From NCBI RefSeq assembly GCF_020595055.1, contig NZ_JAJDOO010000024.1, forward strand, positions 1 to 64,000: 64,000 bases of DNA. The letters run 5' to 3'. A program made the translations under genes and the position numbers. A model generated the notes under the pieces. That model was not told where the DNA came from. It did not search any database and saw only the letters and a list, made by a program, of their open reading frames with translations. The DNA comes from Desulfosporosinus shakirovi. GTDB lineage: Bacteria > Bacillota > Desulfitobacteriia > Desulfitobacteriales > Desulfitobacteriaceae. This document shows positions 29,138 through 40,967 of the stretch, piece after piece. Each line of letters starts with the position of its first letter. Position 1 is the stretch's first letter.

Positions 29138-30436
29138 TTAAACTAAATTCATTTTCTTTGCCGCTACCGTAAGTTCTTCACGAAAACTTGGGTGCGCAAT
29201 AGCAATTAGCGCTTTTGCTCGTTGCTTAGCCGATTTCCCTCTTAACTGTGCTACACCATATTCCGTAACAACGTAGTTTACATCATTTTTCGAGGTCGTT
29301 ATAGCCGAGCCTTGAGTTAAGGTCGGAGTAATCCGAGATATTTTCCCGTCCTTCGCAGTTGCAGGAAGAACAATAAATGATTTTCCACCCTTGGAACGAT
29401 TTGCCGCCCGTACAAAATCTGATTGCCCTCCGGTTCCGCTGTAAGGGGTACTGCCCATGCTCTCAGAACAACATTGACCCAAGAAATCCACTTGCACGGA
29501 AGCGTTAATTGTGACTAAATTATCATTCATCCCAGCAAGGCATGGATCATTTGTAAAGTCCACCGGATGCATCTCCAATTGGGGATTGCGGTTCATGAAA
29601 TTGTAGAGACGTTTTGAACCTAAAGCAAAAGTTGCTATAACTTTACCCGGCAAATAATTCTTACTTCGATTGGTTACTGCGCCGCTTTCAATTAGGGTTA
29701 AAATTCCATCTCCAAACATTTCCGTATGAATACCTAAGTCATGTTTATGAGTAAGTTGCATCACGACAGCATCAGGAATCGCCCCGAAGCCGATCTGAAT
29801 TGTAGAACCATCATCGATTAAATCTGCCACATATTTACCAATCGCTTCCTGAACCGGACCAATGACAGGCAGGCCTACTTCTGTAAGCGGGGTTTGATCT
29901 TCTACAACGGCTGAAACTTGAGAAATGTGGACTAAACAATTTCCATTAGCGTAGGGAACATTAGAATTCACTTCCAGAACAATAGTACGTGCTTTTTGAA
30001 TTGCAGCCATTGTATAATCTGTACCTAAGCTGATAGAGAAATACCCATGTTCATCCATTGGCGAGGCAAGAGTAAAGACGGTATCAACCGGAAGAAGTCC
30101 ATCTTGAATCATTCTGGGCATTTCACTAAAATAACTTGGGATGTAATCAATCCATCCTTGCTGGCCTCCTGCTCGGGTTACGCCCCCTAAGAAATAGGCC
30201 ACGTGGCGGACATGTTCGACTGTTTCAGGATCAATATATCCGAACTTTCTCAAAGGAAGAATCTGAAACACCTTGACATCATGATACTCCCGGCGATGCT
30301 CGGATAAAGCCGTCAAAAGCGCTGGTGGCTCTCCCACCCCTGTTGGTACCACAAGACAGTCCCCATTCTGAACCAGTTTGATCCCCTCTTCTACCCTTCG
30401 AAGCTTAGCTTGGTAAATTTCTTTAATCTTTGACAT
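29138..30436 (-). CDS. Acetyl-CoA hydrolase/CoA-transferase, second copy
   Basis: Paralogue of the CoA-transferase in the hbd operon. Seen: IGFGAIPDAVV, LGIHTEMFGDGIL (likely catalytic glutamate), YSGTGGQSDFVRAANRSKGGKSF. 432 aa. ATG is preceded by GGGGTGAG. It follows the membrane protein gene after a 177-nt gap that shows no clear promoter. Probably loads CoA onto the acid handled by this operon, using acetyl-CoA. Confidence 0.87.
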   Translation of the reverse strand: MSKIKEIYQAKLRRVEEGIKLVQNGDCLVVPTGVGEPPALLTALSEHRREYHDVKVFQILPLRKFGYIDPETVEHVRHVAYFLGGVTRAGGQQGWIDYIPSYFSEMPRMIQDGLLPVDTVFTLASPMDEHGYFSISLGTDYTMAAIQKARTIVLEVNSNVPYANGNCLVHISQVSAVVEDQTPLTEVGLPVIGPVQEAIGKYVADLIDDGSTIQIGFGAIPDAVVMQLTHKHDLGIHTEMFGDGILTLIESGAVTNRSKNYLPGKVIATFALGSKRLYNFMNRNPQLEMHPVDFTNDPCLAGMNDNLVTINASVQVDFLGQCCSESMGSTPYSGTGGQSDFVRAANRSKGGKSFIVLPATAKDGKISRITPTLTQGSAITTSKNDVNYVVTEYGVAQLRGKSAKQRAKALIAIAHPSFREELTVAAKKMNLV

Positions 30437-30613
30437 CTTCTCACCCCACGTATTTTTTTAGAATCTATATCCTTGACCCTGACTACTTGTAATCGGGATC
30501 CGTCTCTACTTCGCTGTGGGGGAGACTCCGACTCCGCCACCAGTGTATTTTTGGATAAGCGCTATGCGAAGTCAACCCTTCAGCGCTAGTATTTTGTTAA
30601 TGTTTGTGCTTTC

Positions 30614-31848
30614 TTAATGAGAACTTGACGTAGTTTTTGATTCAACTACATCCACATGCTCCGCAGTCGACTTGTAAAAAGGAACTTTCGACATGAACCA
30701 ATCGTTAAAGAGAAGCGGGATAATCGCCCAGAAAAGCCACACCAGCGGTTTGTTGGCATGATTAGAGTACTCAGGCTTCAGTCCTAATAAGGGTAAACAT
30801 ACAGAGTAATAAATGAAAAACTGGGCCACTGCAAGTATACCAACGATCCCGGTCCGAACAATCCATCCCACAACACTTCCCCATTTCTGAGGCCAATTGT
30901 CAAAGTAATGGTTCCAGATTAAAAATGGGAACAAGGTAAACCCAGCCAGTGTGGCAGTATTATAATAGCGCCATGCCAAGGACGCCGGCCCGTCCGATGC
31001 CTTCGGATCTACAGCCCCCCATACTGCACCCATTCCAAACATCAAAATTTTGACTGTCACATAGGCCATGACAATAATAGAAATAATAGCAACCAACCCA
31101 CTCCAGGGTTGCTTTTTAACTAGGTGGAAGAGTTTCCCTGACCATACATTTGCCGTCATGAAAAGGTAAACAACCATCCACTCCCAGATTCCAACCACAT
31201 AGTTCAAGTGCGGAAGACCATCAATTATTCCCCACCAAGGAGCTGCAGCTGCTAAAGGTTGCTTTAAAACCACACTTACGTAGAAGGGGAAGATAAGTGC
31301 GCCATAGGCTAAAAGCGTAATGACCGTGGTTAAAGACCACTCTGCCAAACCTAAGGCAGGTTGGGTCAGCTTTCCCCCCAAGGCCATTTTTTAAAGAGAA
31401 TTGACCAAAAGGTATAGGTGACAAAGCCCATTAGGACAAACATCGTAATAGCTCCGCCAGCATATTCTCTGGCGTGTTCTATTGTTACACCTTGTGCTAC
31501 TAAGGCTTCAACACTCCAAAGCGGAAGTACGAGCTTACCAAGAAAGCCTTGAAACACACCATAAATAATGGCATAGGTTCCTATGATATTAACCGCAATC
31601 ATTACGATTCCTCGTGTTATTGGTTTAAACTTCTCAAAAGGCCAATTTCCAAAAACAATATGCTGCCAAGCACCAAACAAGATCATCCATGCTAAAAACT
31701 CAAGCATAGGGTGTTCATAGTTCGTAAAAATTCCTTGGGGAGATGATAATATAAACCAAGTTATCAGTGCGATGAGTAAAAAAGAAGCCGTTGATATAAT
31801 ACCTGTTAAGGGCTGAACCCAGCGAGCCTTCAATTGGTGATCCGACAT
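30614..31848 (-). pseudogene. Multi-spanning membrane protein gene, split by a one-base slip
   Basis: Two reading frames overlap here: one from ATG 31848 (good AGGAGG upstream) to a stop at 31366, the other from 31387 to 30614. The second has no ribosome site. Adding one G to the GGGGGG run near 31378 joins them into one frame of about 411 aa reading KKWPWGGKLTQPA at the junction. The joined protein has about nine or ten membrane segments and a repeated pattern W-x(2-6)-F-x-x-W-P: FGNWPFEKF, FKKWPWGGK and FDNWPQKW, followed each time by a hydrophobic segment. The middle copy spans the slip. Family not recognised. First gene of a sigma-54 operon for acyl-CoA use, so a transport or membrane-redox role is possible. 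Confidence 0.7.
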
Positions 31849-31986
31849 TGACATACCTCCTAATATTTCGTTCTTAAGGCTCAATCCTTCAAATTAACAA
31901 TGCCATCATTGTTTTCTTTAGGCATTCCTCCCTTTGTTTATGGATAGAAGTGTTGTCCTATAGATATCAGAATATACTTAATTATC

Positions 31987-32002
31987 TGCAATATTTATGC
32001 CA
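31987..32002 (-). promoter_or_regulatory. Sigma-54 promoter of the membrane protein/acyl-CoA operon
   Basis: TGGCATAAATATTGCA on the minus strand: TGGCAT-N5-TTGCA, the same -24/-12 form as at the hbd operon. It lies about 140 nt upstream of the membrane protein start. Confidence 0.8.
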
Positions 32003-32094
32003 TACCAAATATTCTGAATTTTACGTCAACACTTTGCCCTTCTATCAAGGATTTCTGAAGTTTGTGCATAGGCTAATTACAAAAAAACCGATCC

Positions 32095-32119
32095 GATACA
32101 TGTGCACATTTGTTTACAC
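32095..32119. promoter_or_regulatory. Proximal activator-binding site, second operon
   Basis: ATACATGTGCACATT followed by TGTTTACAC, 93 bp upstream of the -24 element. It matches the proximal hbd-operon palindrome at most positions and at the same distance. Confidence 0.55.
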
Positions 32120-32170
32120 TTTATGGCGTAAGGTCATATGGTTGCTTCCATTTCCTGACCTTGATCAATA

Positions 32171-32206
32171 TCTACTTTTTGATACATGTATTCTAAAGTG
32201 TACACT
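32171..32206. promoter_or_regulatory. Distal activator-binding site, second operon
   Basis: TCTACTTTTTGATA-N2-TGTAT followed by AAAGTGTACACTT, 169 bp upstream of the -24 element. The first part repeats the distal site of the hbd operon in 19 of 21 positions. Confidence 0.55.
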
Positions 32207-32306
32207 TATTAAATAATGGTAAATAACAATTATAACTTTTTCCCTTTTGGTCGATACAAATGTCGATTCATTTGAAAATTCTACGGAATATTTATGGATT
32301 AAAAAA

Positions 32307-32425
32307 CTATCCTCCGACAAACGCAGGAGCACAGGTGCATAGTGCCAACTAAAGAAACTTAGCCGGACAGATGCCATTGGCACAGGCGGCAACCCCAGTT
32401 GCACTTATACTGGTGAAAAGCACTT
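32307..32425. other. Stem-loop-rich non-coding stretch
   Basis: Several nested short inverted repeats occur together and in a GC content above the surroundings: CTCC/GGAG, GCAC/GTGC, GTGCCAA/TTGGCAC with an inner CTAA/TTAG, and GCAAC-CCCA-GTTGC. No known riboswitch or RNA consensus was matched. An open frame on the minus strand here is not supported by a ribosome site. It could be a structured RNA or remnant of a repeat. Confidence 0.3.
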
Positions 32426-32460
32426 AACATTAACTATATTTTCTGGCTAGTATAATAAAA

Positions 32461-32480
32461 AAGACGGCAAAAGCCGTCTT
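32461..32480 (-). terminator. Terminator of the homocitrate synthase gene
   Basis: AAGACGGC-TTTT-GCCGTCTT followed by TTTTATTAT on the minus strand, 24 nt after the stop codon. Typical intrinsic terminator. Confidence 0.85.
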
Positions 32481-32503
32481 AATTAGTTACTTTTCTTACT
32501 TTT

Positions 32504-33634
32504 TCACTTTCGTTGCTTCAACATATCGCTATAAATATAAACTAATTCTTTGTCAAACAGTGATCGCTTCATATCCACAGCTAATGCCCTAACTCGTTTG
32601 AGCATCTCATTGGCGTCTTCATCCGTCATCTCTTTGCCATACTCATTCCAAAATTTGGCCTTAATTGATGCGGTTCCCGAGTGTTTTCCAATCACGATCT
32701 GCCGTTCGAGTCCAACATCCTCAGGACTGAACGCCTCGTATGTGCGAGGATTCTTAAGTGCTCCATCTGCATGAATTCCCGACTCATGGGCAAACATGTT
32801 ACTTCCAACGATCGATTTCCATGGTGGAAGCATCCGCCCTGAAGCCCGGGCAACATATTCAGAAACCTCAACAAATCGCTCTGTTGCAAAGCTCAGATCC
32901 GTATCCAGTAAGTGTTTTAACGCCATAACAACTTCTTCTAAAGCGGCATTACCGGCACGTTCCCCTAAGCCATTTACTGTTACACCAACATGCGTCGCTC
33001 CAGCCTTTACTCCAGCAAGAGCGTTAGCCGTTGCCATTCCGAAATCATCATGGGTATGCATCTCGACGTCAATGCCAGCCTTTTCAACTAGGATTCTAAT
33101 TTTATCATAGGTTGCAAATGGATCTAAAATCCCTACTGTATCACAATAGCGCAAGCGATCAGCGCCCGCCTTTTTTGCTTCTTTTGCAAATTGTATAAGA
33201 AAATCCATATCTGATCGGGAAGCATCTTCCGCATTAACGGAAATATACATTCCTTCCCGTTTGGCAAAGGTCGTTGCCTTAACCATCCGTTCTAAAACAT
33301 CCTCTCGAGTGGTCATGAGTTTATGTTCAATATGAATGTCTGAGGTAGAAATAGAAATCGCTACGGCATCAACACCACAAGCCAGTGAGGCCTCAATATC
33401 TGAAATTACGGCCCGATTCCAGCCCATGATGCTTGAATTTAATCCTAACTTTGTAATATCACTTATTGCTCGCTTTTCATCTCCGCCCATGACCGCGACT
33501 CCGGCTTCAATCTGATGAACTCCTAGCTCATCGAGTAACCGAGCTATGCGTAATTTCTCTTGATTCGAAAAAACAACGCCGGCGGTTTGCTCGCCATCAC
33601 GCAAAGTAGTATCAACAATGGTTAAATGTCTCAA
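32504..33634 (-). CDS. nifV: Homocitrate synthase (NifV-like)
   Basis: DRE-TIM metallolyase that joins acetyl-CoA and 2-oxoglutarate. Seen: IVDTTLRDGEQTAGV at the N terminus (catalytic Arg-Asp), MHTHDDFGMATANALAG with metal-binding histidines, VNGLGERAGNAALEEV, and SGIHADGALKNP. 376 aa. TTG start, with GAGGGGTGAG upstream. No nif genes are near, so it stands alone with its own terminator; it could supply homocitrate for nitrogenase encoded elsewhere or serve another route. Isopropylmalate or citramalate synthase are less likely given the length and NifV-like motifs. Confidence 0.87.
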   Translation of the reverse strand: MRHLTIVDTTLRDGEQTAGVVFSNQEKLRIARLLDELGVHQIEAGVAVMGGDEKRAISDITKLGLNSSIMGWNRAVISDIEASLACGVDAVAISISTSDIHIEHKLMTTREDVLERMVKATTFAKREGMYISVNAEDASRSDMDFLIQFAKEAKKAGADRLRYCDTVGILDPFATYDKIRILVEKAGIDVEMHTHDDFGMATANALAGVKAGATHVGVTVNGLGERAGNAALEEVVMALKHLLDTDLSFATERFVEVSEYVARASGRMLPPWKSIVGSNMFAHESGIHADGALKNPRTYEAFSPEDVGLERQIVIGKHSGTASIKAKFWNEYGKEMTDEDANEMLKRVRALAVDMKRSLFDKELVYIYSDMLKQRK

Positions 33635-33811
33635 TTAGCTCACCCCTCTTCATCGACTCAAAAAAAACAAATTACTTGTAAAAAAATATCAACATCATAT
33701 TTAATTATACTACCATAATACCCCAAAAGTTTGAAGGTGGTCTAATTCCTTATACTGTATACTTGATACTTGAATTTGATTTTCGTGGATTATGCTTTAT
33801 GGCTCAATATC

Positions 33812-33857
33812 CTTTATGATAAGGGCTTCTCGTAAAAGAGAAGCCCTTATCATAAAG
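33812..33857 (-). terminator. 20-bp perfect hairpin after gatB
   Basis: Arms of 20 bp pair perfectly (CTTTATGATAAGGGCTTCTC with its complement) around a 6-nt loop, starting 5 nt after the gatB stop. It lacks a long T run, but its position and strength fit a transcription end for gatCAB. The rest of the gap to nifV shows nothing. Confidence 0.65.
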
Positions 33858-33862
33858 CTTGG

Positions 33863-35311
33863 TTAAGATAGTTTTTCTTTGAGTAATTTATTGACCAGAC
33901 CCGGATTAGCTTGTCCCTTGGTCGCCTTCATGATCTGACCCACGAGAAACCCGATTGCTCGATCTTTTCCCGCTCTGAAATCCTCTACTGATTGAGGGTT
34001 AGCTGAAATTACGTCGTCGATTATTCCAAGCAGTGCACCTTCATCACTGATTTGGGCAAGTCCTTTTTCTTTGACGATAACCTCGGCGTCCTTCCCTGTA
34101 CTGTACATATCTTCCAGAACACTCTTAGCGATTTTACCGCTAATCGTTCCTTTATCAATGAGCCCGAGAAGCTCCGCTAATTGAGGTGCTGAAATCGGAG
34201 AATCAACTACATTGCACTGATTTGTATTGAGTAAACGAGTAACATCTCCCATAACCCAATTTGCCAAGGTCTTGGCATCCCCATAACTCGAGAGAGCCTC
34301 ATCAAAAAAATCCGACAAAGCTTTTGATTGCGTGATAACCCCAGTATCATAAGCTGACAATCCTAAGGCTTGTAACCGAACACGACGTGCCTCCGGGAGC
34401 TCGGGAAGCATTTTACGGATTCTTTCCACCCATTCTCGATCAATAACTAACGGTGCCAAGTCGGGTTCAGGGAAATAACGGTAATCATGGGCTTCTTCCT
34501 TGGAGCGAAGGGTTAACGTGACCCCTTGTCCTTCATCCCAAGTCCGAGTCTCCTGAATCACCTTTTCACCTGCGTCTAATACTCTGGACTGACGTGCTAT
34601 TTCATATTCCATGCACCGTCGCACTGAACTAAAGGAGTTCAAGTTTTTCGTTTCCGTTCGTGTTCCCAGGGTTGTCGCTCCCATGGGTCGCAAGGAAACA
34701 TTAATATCAAATCGTACTGAGCCTTGTTCCAAACGACAGTCCGAAACTTCCGTATACTCCAAGATCTGAACTAATTTTTCCAAATAAGCCAGCACTTCAG
34801 GAATTGAGCGCATATCAGGCTCTGACACGATTTCCAACAGGGGCACACCAGCTCGGTTATAGTCTACCGAAGACTCATTAGAAGTTGTAATGGTATCCCC
34901 GCTATGCACAAGCTTACCGGCATCCTCCTCCATGTGGGCCCGAGTAATTCCAACCCACTTTTTCTCCCCCTCCACTTCAATCTCTAAACCGCCTTTGCCA
35001 CAAATCGGCAAATCGAACTGGGATGTCTGATAATTTTTGGATAAATCCGGGTAAAAGTAATTTTTACGGTCAAACTTAGAAAACTCCGCGATTTCACAAT
35101 TCAACGCTAATCCAGCTTTGATCGCGTAATTAACCACTTCGCGATTTAAAACGGGGAGAGTACCTGGCATTCCCAGACACACCGGGCAGACATGGGTGTT
35201 TTGCTCTCCTCCGAACTCAGTTGTACAGCTGCAAAAAATCTTTGTCTTCGTTTGAAGTTCGACGTGAACTTCCAACCCACAGACCATTTCATATTTATTA
35301 GCGACTACCAC
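33863..35311 (-). CDS. gatB: Asp/Glu-tRNA amidotransferase subunit B
   Basis: Subunit of the GatCAB complex that converts Glu-tRNA(Gln) and Asp-tRNA(Asn) to the amidated forms. Seen: [32 protein letters not shown] (zinc-type cysteines), [40 protein letters not shown], and the YqeY-like C-terminal domain. 482 aa. GTG start with GGAGG 9 nt upstream; it overlaps the end of gatA by 14 nt, which implies coupled translation. Confidence 0.96.
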   Translation of the reverse strand: MVVANKYEMVCGLEVHVELQTKTKIFCSCTTEFGGEQNTHVCPVCLGMPGTLPVLNREVVNYAIKAGLALNCEIAEFSKFDRKNYFYPDLSKNYQTSQFDLPICGKGGLEIEVEGEKKWVGITRAHMEEDAGKLVHSGDTITTSNESSVDYNRAGVPLLEIVSEPDMRSIPEVLAYLEKLVQILEYTEVSDCRLEQGSVRFDINVSLRPMGATTLGTRTETKNLNSFSSVRRCMEYEIARQSRVLDAGEKVIQETRTWDEGQGVTLTLRSKEEAHDYRYFPEPDLAPLVIDREWVERIRKMLPELPEARRVRLQALGLSAYDTGVITQSKALSDFFDEALSSYGDAKTLANWVMGDVTRLLNTNQCNVVDSPISAPQLAELLGLIDKGTISGKIAKSVLEDMYSTGKDAEVIVKEKGLAQISDEGALLGIIDDVISANPQSVEDFRAGKDRAIGFLVGQIMKATKGQANPGLVNKLLKEKLS

Positions 35312-36788
35312 AAGTCAGCACCTCCCCTGACAGATTTGGTTTTAACGAGTGATAATTCGTGTTTTGCTCAAAGGTATAAGCTACACGGTACAACGCCCCT
35401 TCACCAAAGGCTTTACCCATCAGTTGCATGCCGATCGGCAGGCCATTAACGAATCCCGCAGGAATAGAAATTGCCGGAATACCCGCCAGGTTAATCGGGA
35501 CGGTCGTAATGTCAGATAAGTACATAGCCAAGGGGTCTGCAGATTTCTCCCCAAATTTAAATGCTGGTGTCGGAGCCGTCGGGGAAAGCAGAACATCAAA
35601 CTTCTCAAAGGCCTTATCAAAATCCTGCTTAATCAGGGTTCTAACCTTTTGTGCTTTAAGATAATAGGCATCATAATATCCTGAACTCAAGGCATAGGTT
35701 CCAAGCATGATTCTTCGTTTTACCTCCTGTCCAAAACCTTCAGCCCGAGTCTTCTTGAACATACCTAAGACATCGTCAGAATCAGCCCGATACCCATAAC
35801 GAACGCCATCATAACGAGCTAGATTAGAGCTCGCTTCAGCAGTAGCAATCAGGTAATACGCCGGAATTGCATATTCCGTATGAGGTAAGGAACATTCAGC
35901 TACTTCTGCCCCCAGATCAATCAGGGTTTGAATCCCAGCTTTAATCCCTTTTGCAACATCAGGATCAATTCCATCCCCAAAATACTCACGGGGAATCCCG
36001 ATCTTCAGACCTTTAATGTCGTTAACCAGAAACTTCGTATAATCGGGCGTTTCATAGGGAACTGAAGTAGAATCCAGTGCATCATAGCCGGCAATCGCAT
36101 TCATCACCAAGGCATTGTCTCGTACGGTTTTAGTGAAAGGACCAATCTGATCGAGTGAGGATGCAAAGGCTATTAAACCCAACCGTGAGACCGCTCCGTA
36201 GGTGGGCTTCATTCCCACCACTCCGCAGAACGCGGCCGGTTGGCGGATAGATCCCCCCGTATCTGAGCCCAAGGTAAAAGCTGCTTCATCCCCTGCTACA
36301 GCAACAGCAGACCCTCCTGAAGATCCCCCTGGGACACACTCTAAATTCCAAGGATTCCGCGTCTTGGTAAAATAAGAATTCTCCGTCGACGAACCCATGG
36401 CAAACTCGTCCATGTTCAGCTTACCGAGAAGTATGGTTCCCGCAGCCCGTAGCCGATTTGTGACGGTGGCATTATAAGGAGGAACAAAATTCTCGAGCAT
36501 TTTGGAAGCACAGCTTGTCCGAATCCCTTCTGTGCACATATTATCTTTCAGGGCCATGGGAATACCCTCTAAAGGTTTTAGGGCTTCCCCCTGGGCGATC
36601 TTTTGATCAACCTCAGCCGCTTGAGTCATAGCTTCATCTTCTAAGACGGTTAAATACGCTTGCAAATCGGGATCCACTGCCTGTATCCGGTCTATGTATG
36701 CTTTAGTCAATTCTGTGGAGCTTATATCTTTATGAACGAGCAGTTCATGCAGTTCACTGACTGACTTTCCTATACTCACTGATTCCAA
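35298..36788 (-). CDS. gatA: Asp/Glu-tRNA amidotransferase subunit A
   Basis: Amidase that frees ammonia from glutamine for GatB. Seen: the amidase-signature Ser-cisSer-Lys triad, with the lysine in [10 protein letters not shown], glycine/serine loop [13 protein letters not shown] and [15 protein letters not shown] carrying the nucleophilic serine. 496 aa. TTG start preceded by AAGGAGA. It lies 27 nt after gatC and overlaps gatB. Confidence 0.96.
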   Translation of the reverse strand: MESVSIGKSVSELHELLVHKDISSTELTKAYIDRIQAVDPDLQAYLTVLEDEAMTQAAEVDQKIAQGEALKPLEGIPMALKDNMCTEGIRTSCASKMLENFVPPYNATVTNRLRAAGTILLGKLNMDEFAMGSSTENSYFTKTRNPWNLECVPGGSSGGSAVAVAGDEAAFTLGSDTGGSIRQPAAFCGVVGMKPTYGAVSRLGLIAFASSLDQIGPFTKTVRDNALVMNAIAGYDALDSTSVPYETPDYTKFLVNDIKGLKIGIPREYFGDGIDPDVAKGIKAGIQTLIDLGAEVAECSLPHTEYAIPAYYLIATAEASSNLARYDGVRYGYRADSDDVLGMFKKTRAEGFGQEVKRRIMLGTYALSSGYYDAYYLKAQKVRTLIKQDFDKAFEKFDVLLSPTAPTPAFKFGEKSADPLAMYLSDITTVPINLAGIPAISIPAGFVNGLPIGMQLMGKAFGEGALYRVAYTFEQNTNYHSLKPNLSGEVLTCGSR

Positions 36789-36815
36789 CTTCGCAATCTC
36801 CTTTCCAAGCTAAAA

Positions 36816-37106
36816 CTAAGTCAAACTAATTTTCGGTACTCTAAAGAAACCCTCTTCCTCATCAGGGGCATTCTTGAGGGCTTTTTCATGATTAATCGAA
36901 GGTCTCACTTGGTCCTCGCGCAGTACATTGTGCAAAGGAACAGCGTGAGCCGTTGGCAGCACATCGGTCGTGTCTAATCTCTCCAACATGGCCGCATAAC
37001 CTAAAATGGAGTTAAGCTGCTCAGTATACTCTTGAGTTTCCTGTTCAGTTAACTCTAGGCGCGCTAATGCCGCTACGTATTCAACGTCTTCACGTGAAAT
37101 TGACAA
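36816..37106 (-). CDS. gatC: Asp/Glu-tRNA amidotransferase subunit C
   Basis: Small linker subunit of GatCAB. Seen: SREDVEYVAALARLEL at the start, LNSILGYAAMLERLDT in the middle, and VLREDQVRPS with FFRVPKI near the end. About 96 aa. I favour the TTG at 37106, with GGAAGGTG about 6 nt upstream; a GTG three codons earlier is the alternative. First gene of gatCAB. Confidence 0.93.
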   Translation of the reverse strand: MSISREDVEYVAALARLELTEQETQEYTEQLNSILGYAAMLERLDTTDVLPTAHAVPLHNVLREDQVRPSINHEKALKNAPDEEEGFFRVPKISLT

Positions 37107-37289
37107 CTTATTCACCTTCCCTTGGATAGTTTGTTGCTTTATCCTCTATCATAACAAATATAGGGGAAGGGAGCAATAAAAACCACCTACTTTCCGCGGC
37201 AAGAACCTTATAGGCATTTAAGTTCTTAATCTGGGATTATGTTCCTTTAGAGATAAAGATGATATACTTTCACATGGAGGTGATTGTCT

Positions 37290-37487
37290 ATGGGAGGCAA
37301 CCCAATACAATTTGATTTCACGATTTTAGCTACAGTCTTTTCCCTTTTACTTCCCTTACTCTTCATCTACTTTATGGTAAGTGCAATACGTTTTTTTAAA
37401 CAAAAAGAAGCAACGGATAAAGAGCTATTACAAAAGCTGGATGAGCTAATCAAGTTACATACTCAGCAAACTGAAAACAAAACGTGA
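37290..37487 (+). CDS. Small single-span membrane protein
   Basis: 65-aa protein of unknown function. Seen: short polar N terminus, one hydrophobic segment (ILATVFSLLLPLLFIYFMV), then a basic, charged helix (RFFKQKEATDKELLQKLDELIKL, only partly quoted here) suited to a coiled coil in the cytosol. ATG at 37290 follows a full GGAGGTGA ribosome site, which makes a real gene likely. Divergent from gatC and convergent with ligA. Confidence 0.75.
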   Translation: MGGNPIQFDFTILATVFSLLLPLLFIYFMVSAIRFFKQKEATDKELLQKLDELIKLHTQQTENKT

Positions 37488-37543
37488 AAGAGACCGTAAC
37501 GAAACTTGAGATTTTTTCAAGCTGGTGGTGCGTTATCCCAAAA

Positions 37544-37648
37544 TAGAGGACTGTACACCTTTGAAGTGGTGAACAGTCCTCTAATATATCAGGGGATTAC
37601 AAATAGAGAAAGGATGTAATAAACTGGAAAAAAGTTTCATTACATCCC
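37544..37648. repeat. Two-hairpin repeat, copy 1 (between small membrane gene and ligA)
   Basis: First hairpin: perfect 11-bp arms TAGAGGACTGT/ACAGTCCTCTA. Second hairpin: GGATGTAAT-AAACT against AGTTTCATTACATCC with one bulge. The same two-hairpin order, with changed but still paired arms, occurs at 39823-39928. It lies between convergent genes, so it may also work as a two-way terminator. Confidence 0.65.
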
Positions 37649-37658
37649 CTTTCATTAA

Positions 37659-39650
<1,992 letters not shown>

Positions 39651-39822
39651 TCACTTCCAACGTAAATGTGACTTAATTATAATTCATATGACAAGTCTTT
39701 AAAAGTAAATAACTAATTCATACTATTCTTTCCATGATGCCGCTTACTAAATCATTTATCCACCTTAATAAAAAGGCGACTAAAACTTATAATTTTTTTC
39801 TTTATTGTTTCGCCAACCCACA

Positions 39823-39928
39823 AATAGAGGATTATTCACCAACCAAGTGGAGAATAATCCTCTATTATCCTGAAAATCACTAAACAAAAAGGGGTGTAAC
39901 AAACCTTCAAACAGTTAGTTACATCCCC
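39823..39928. repeat. Two-hairpin repeat, copy 2 (between ligA and ppaC)
   Basis: First hairpin: perfect 15-bp arms AATAGAGGATTATTC/GAATAATCCTCTATT. Second: GGGGTGTAACAAAC against GTTAGTTACATCCCC. Its layout and flanking words (AATAGAGGA, TTACATCCCC, ATTAATT) repeat those of copy 1, with compensating base changes in the stems. It lies 45 nt after the ppaC stop, in the leader region of ligA. The rest of the gap 39642-39972 is AT-rich with no gene. Confidence 0.65.
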
Positions 39929-39972
39929 ATTAATTCACTCTCTGATTCGGCGAAGTTATTAGGAAATAATAA

Positions 39973-40905
39973 TTAACCTTGGAAATATGTTGTCATTTGT
40001 GGAACAACTTGCTTCTTACGGGAAAGAACGCCTGGCAGCGCAACGCTTCCATTGACAATCTCTTTACCGAAGGCTTTAGCTACTTCTTCAGGGTTGTCCC
40101 CTTTAACGATCAGCTCTGTGTGATCAGTTAAAATATCTGTAATCATTAAGCAAAGATATTTCATTTCCTGAGCTACACGATGAGCTTCAATAGCAGCGGT
40201 TAAGTTTGCCCGAACGTCTTCAAATCCTTCCATTCCCATGAGGCTGACTTGTCCGACACCAATTTTGTGTGATCCCATGGTGAAGGCTTTGAGGTCCTCT
40301 TCAATCATGCTTTGTGGGGTACGCTCTGCAATGTTGGAAGACGCTTTGAACATATCAATACCAAAGGTTTTAGGTTCAACTCCAGCAATAACCGCTAATT
40401 CAGCAGCGATTGCCTTATCTTCCTCAGTGCAAGTTGGGGATTTAAAGATTACTGTATCAGAAAGAATAGCTGCGAGTAAAATTCCAGCAATTGCTTTTTC
40501 AGGAACTAAGCCAGCTTCCTTATAAGCCTTAGCTACAATTGTGCATGTGGAACCAACAGGCTCGATGCGGATATGGATAGGATCAGAAGTTTGAAGGCCA
40601 CCGATTTTGTGATGATCGATAACTTCGATAAGTTTAGCTTGGTCTCCGCCAGCAACCGCTTGGCCCCACTCATTGTGGTCAACGAGAACTAATTTTTGAC
40701 CTGCTTCTACGGACTCTAAGACCTGAGGAATAGCTACTCCATAAAAATTAAGTACATACTCAGTCTCTTTATTGAGTTTTCCGGCTGAACAAGGAACAAC
40801 ATTGGCTGTCCCCGTGAGTTCTTTCAACTTAGCCAAAGCGATCGCTGAGCAAACTGAATCTGTATCTGGGCTTTTATGACCAACAATATACATTACATCA
40901 GACAT
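39973..40905 (-). CDS. ppaC: Manganese-dependent inorganic pyrophosphatase
   Basis: DHH-family (family II) pyrophosphatase. Seen: VGHKSPDTDSVCSAIA, LVDHNEW, VIDHHKIGG (DHH motif), SDTVIFKSPT, and C-terminal DHHA2 region ending with SRKKQVVPQM. About 310 aa. I favour ATG at 40905 with TAGGTG 6 nt upstream; a GTG three codons earlier is possible. Provides phosphate from pyrophosphate, which helps drive biosynthesis. Confidence 0.95.
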   Translation of the reverse strand: MSDVMYIVGHKSPDTDSVCSAIALAKLKELTGTANVVPCSAGKLNKETEYVLNFYGVAIPQVLESVEAGQKLVLVDHNEWGQAVAGGDQAKLIEVIDHHKIGGLQTSDPIHIRIEPVGSTCTIVAKAYKEAGLVPEKAIAGILLAAILSDTVIFKSPTCTEEDKAIAAELAVIAGVEPKTFGIDMFKASSNIAERTPQSMIEEDLKAFTMGSHKIGVGQVSLMGMEGFEDVRANLTAAIEAHRVAQEMKYLCLMITDILTDHTELIVKGDNPEEVAKAFGKEIVNGSVALPGVLSRKKQVVPQMTTYFQG

Positions 40906-40967
40906 ATTTAACACCTAAACCTTTCTCTTCTTCAATTTTTGAAATGCACCATGGGATAAAAAATGTC

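Noticed and set aside
32165-32404. 79-codon minus-strand frame upstream of the second sigma-54 operon
   Set aside because: It runs over the regulatory sites and stem-loop block, has no ribosome site and looks like translated non-coding DNA.
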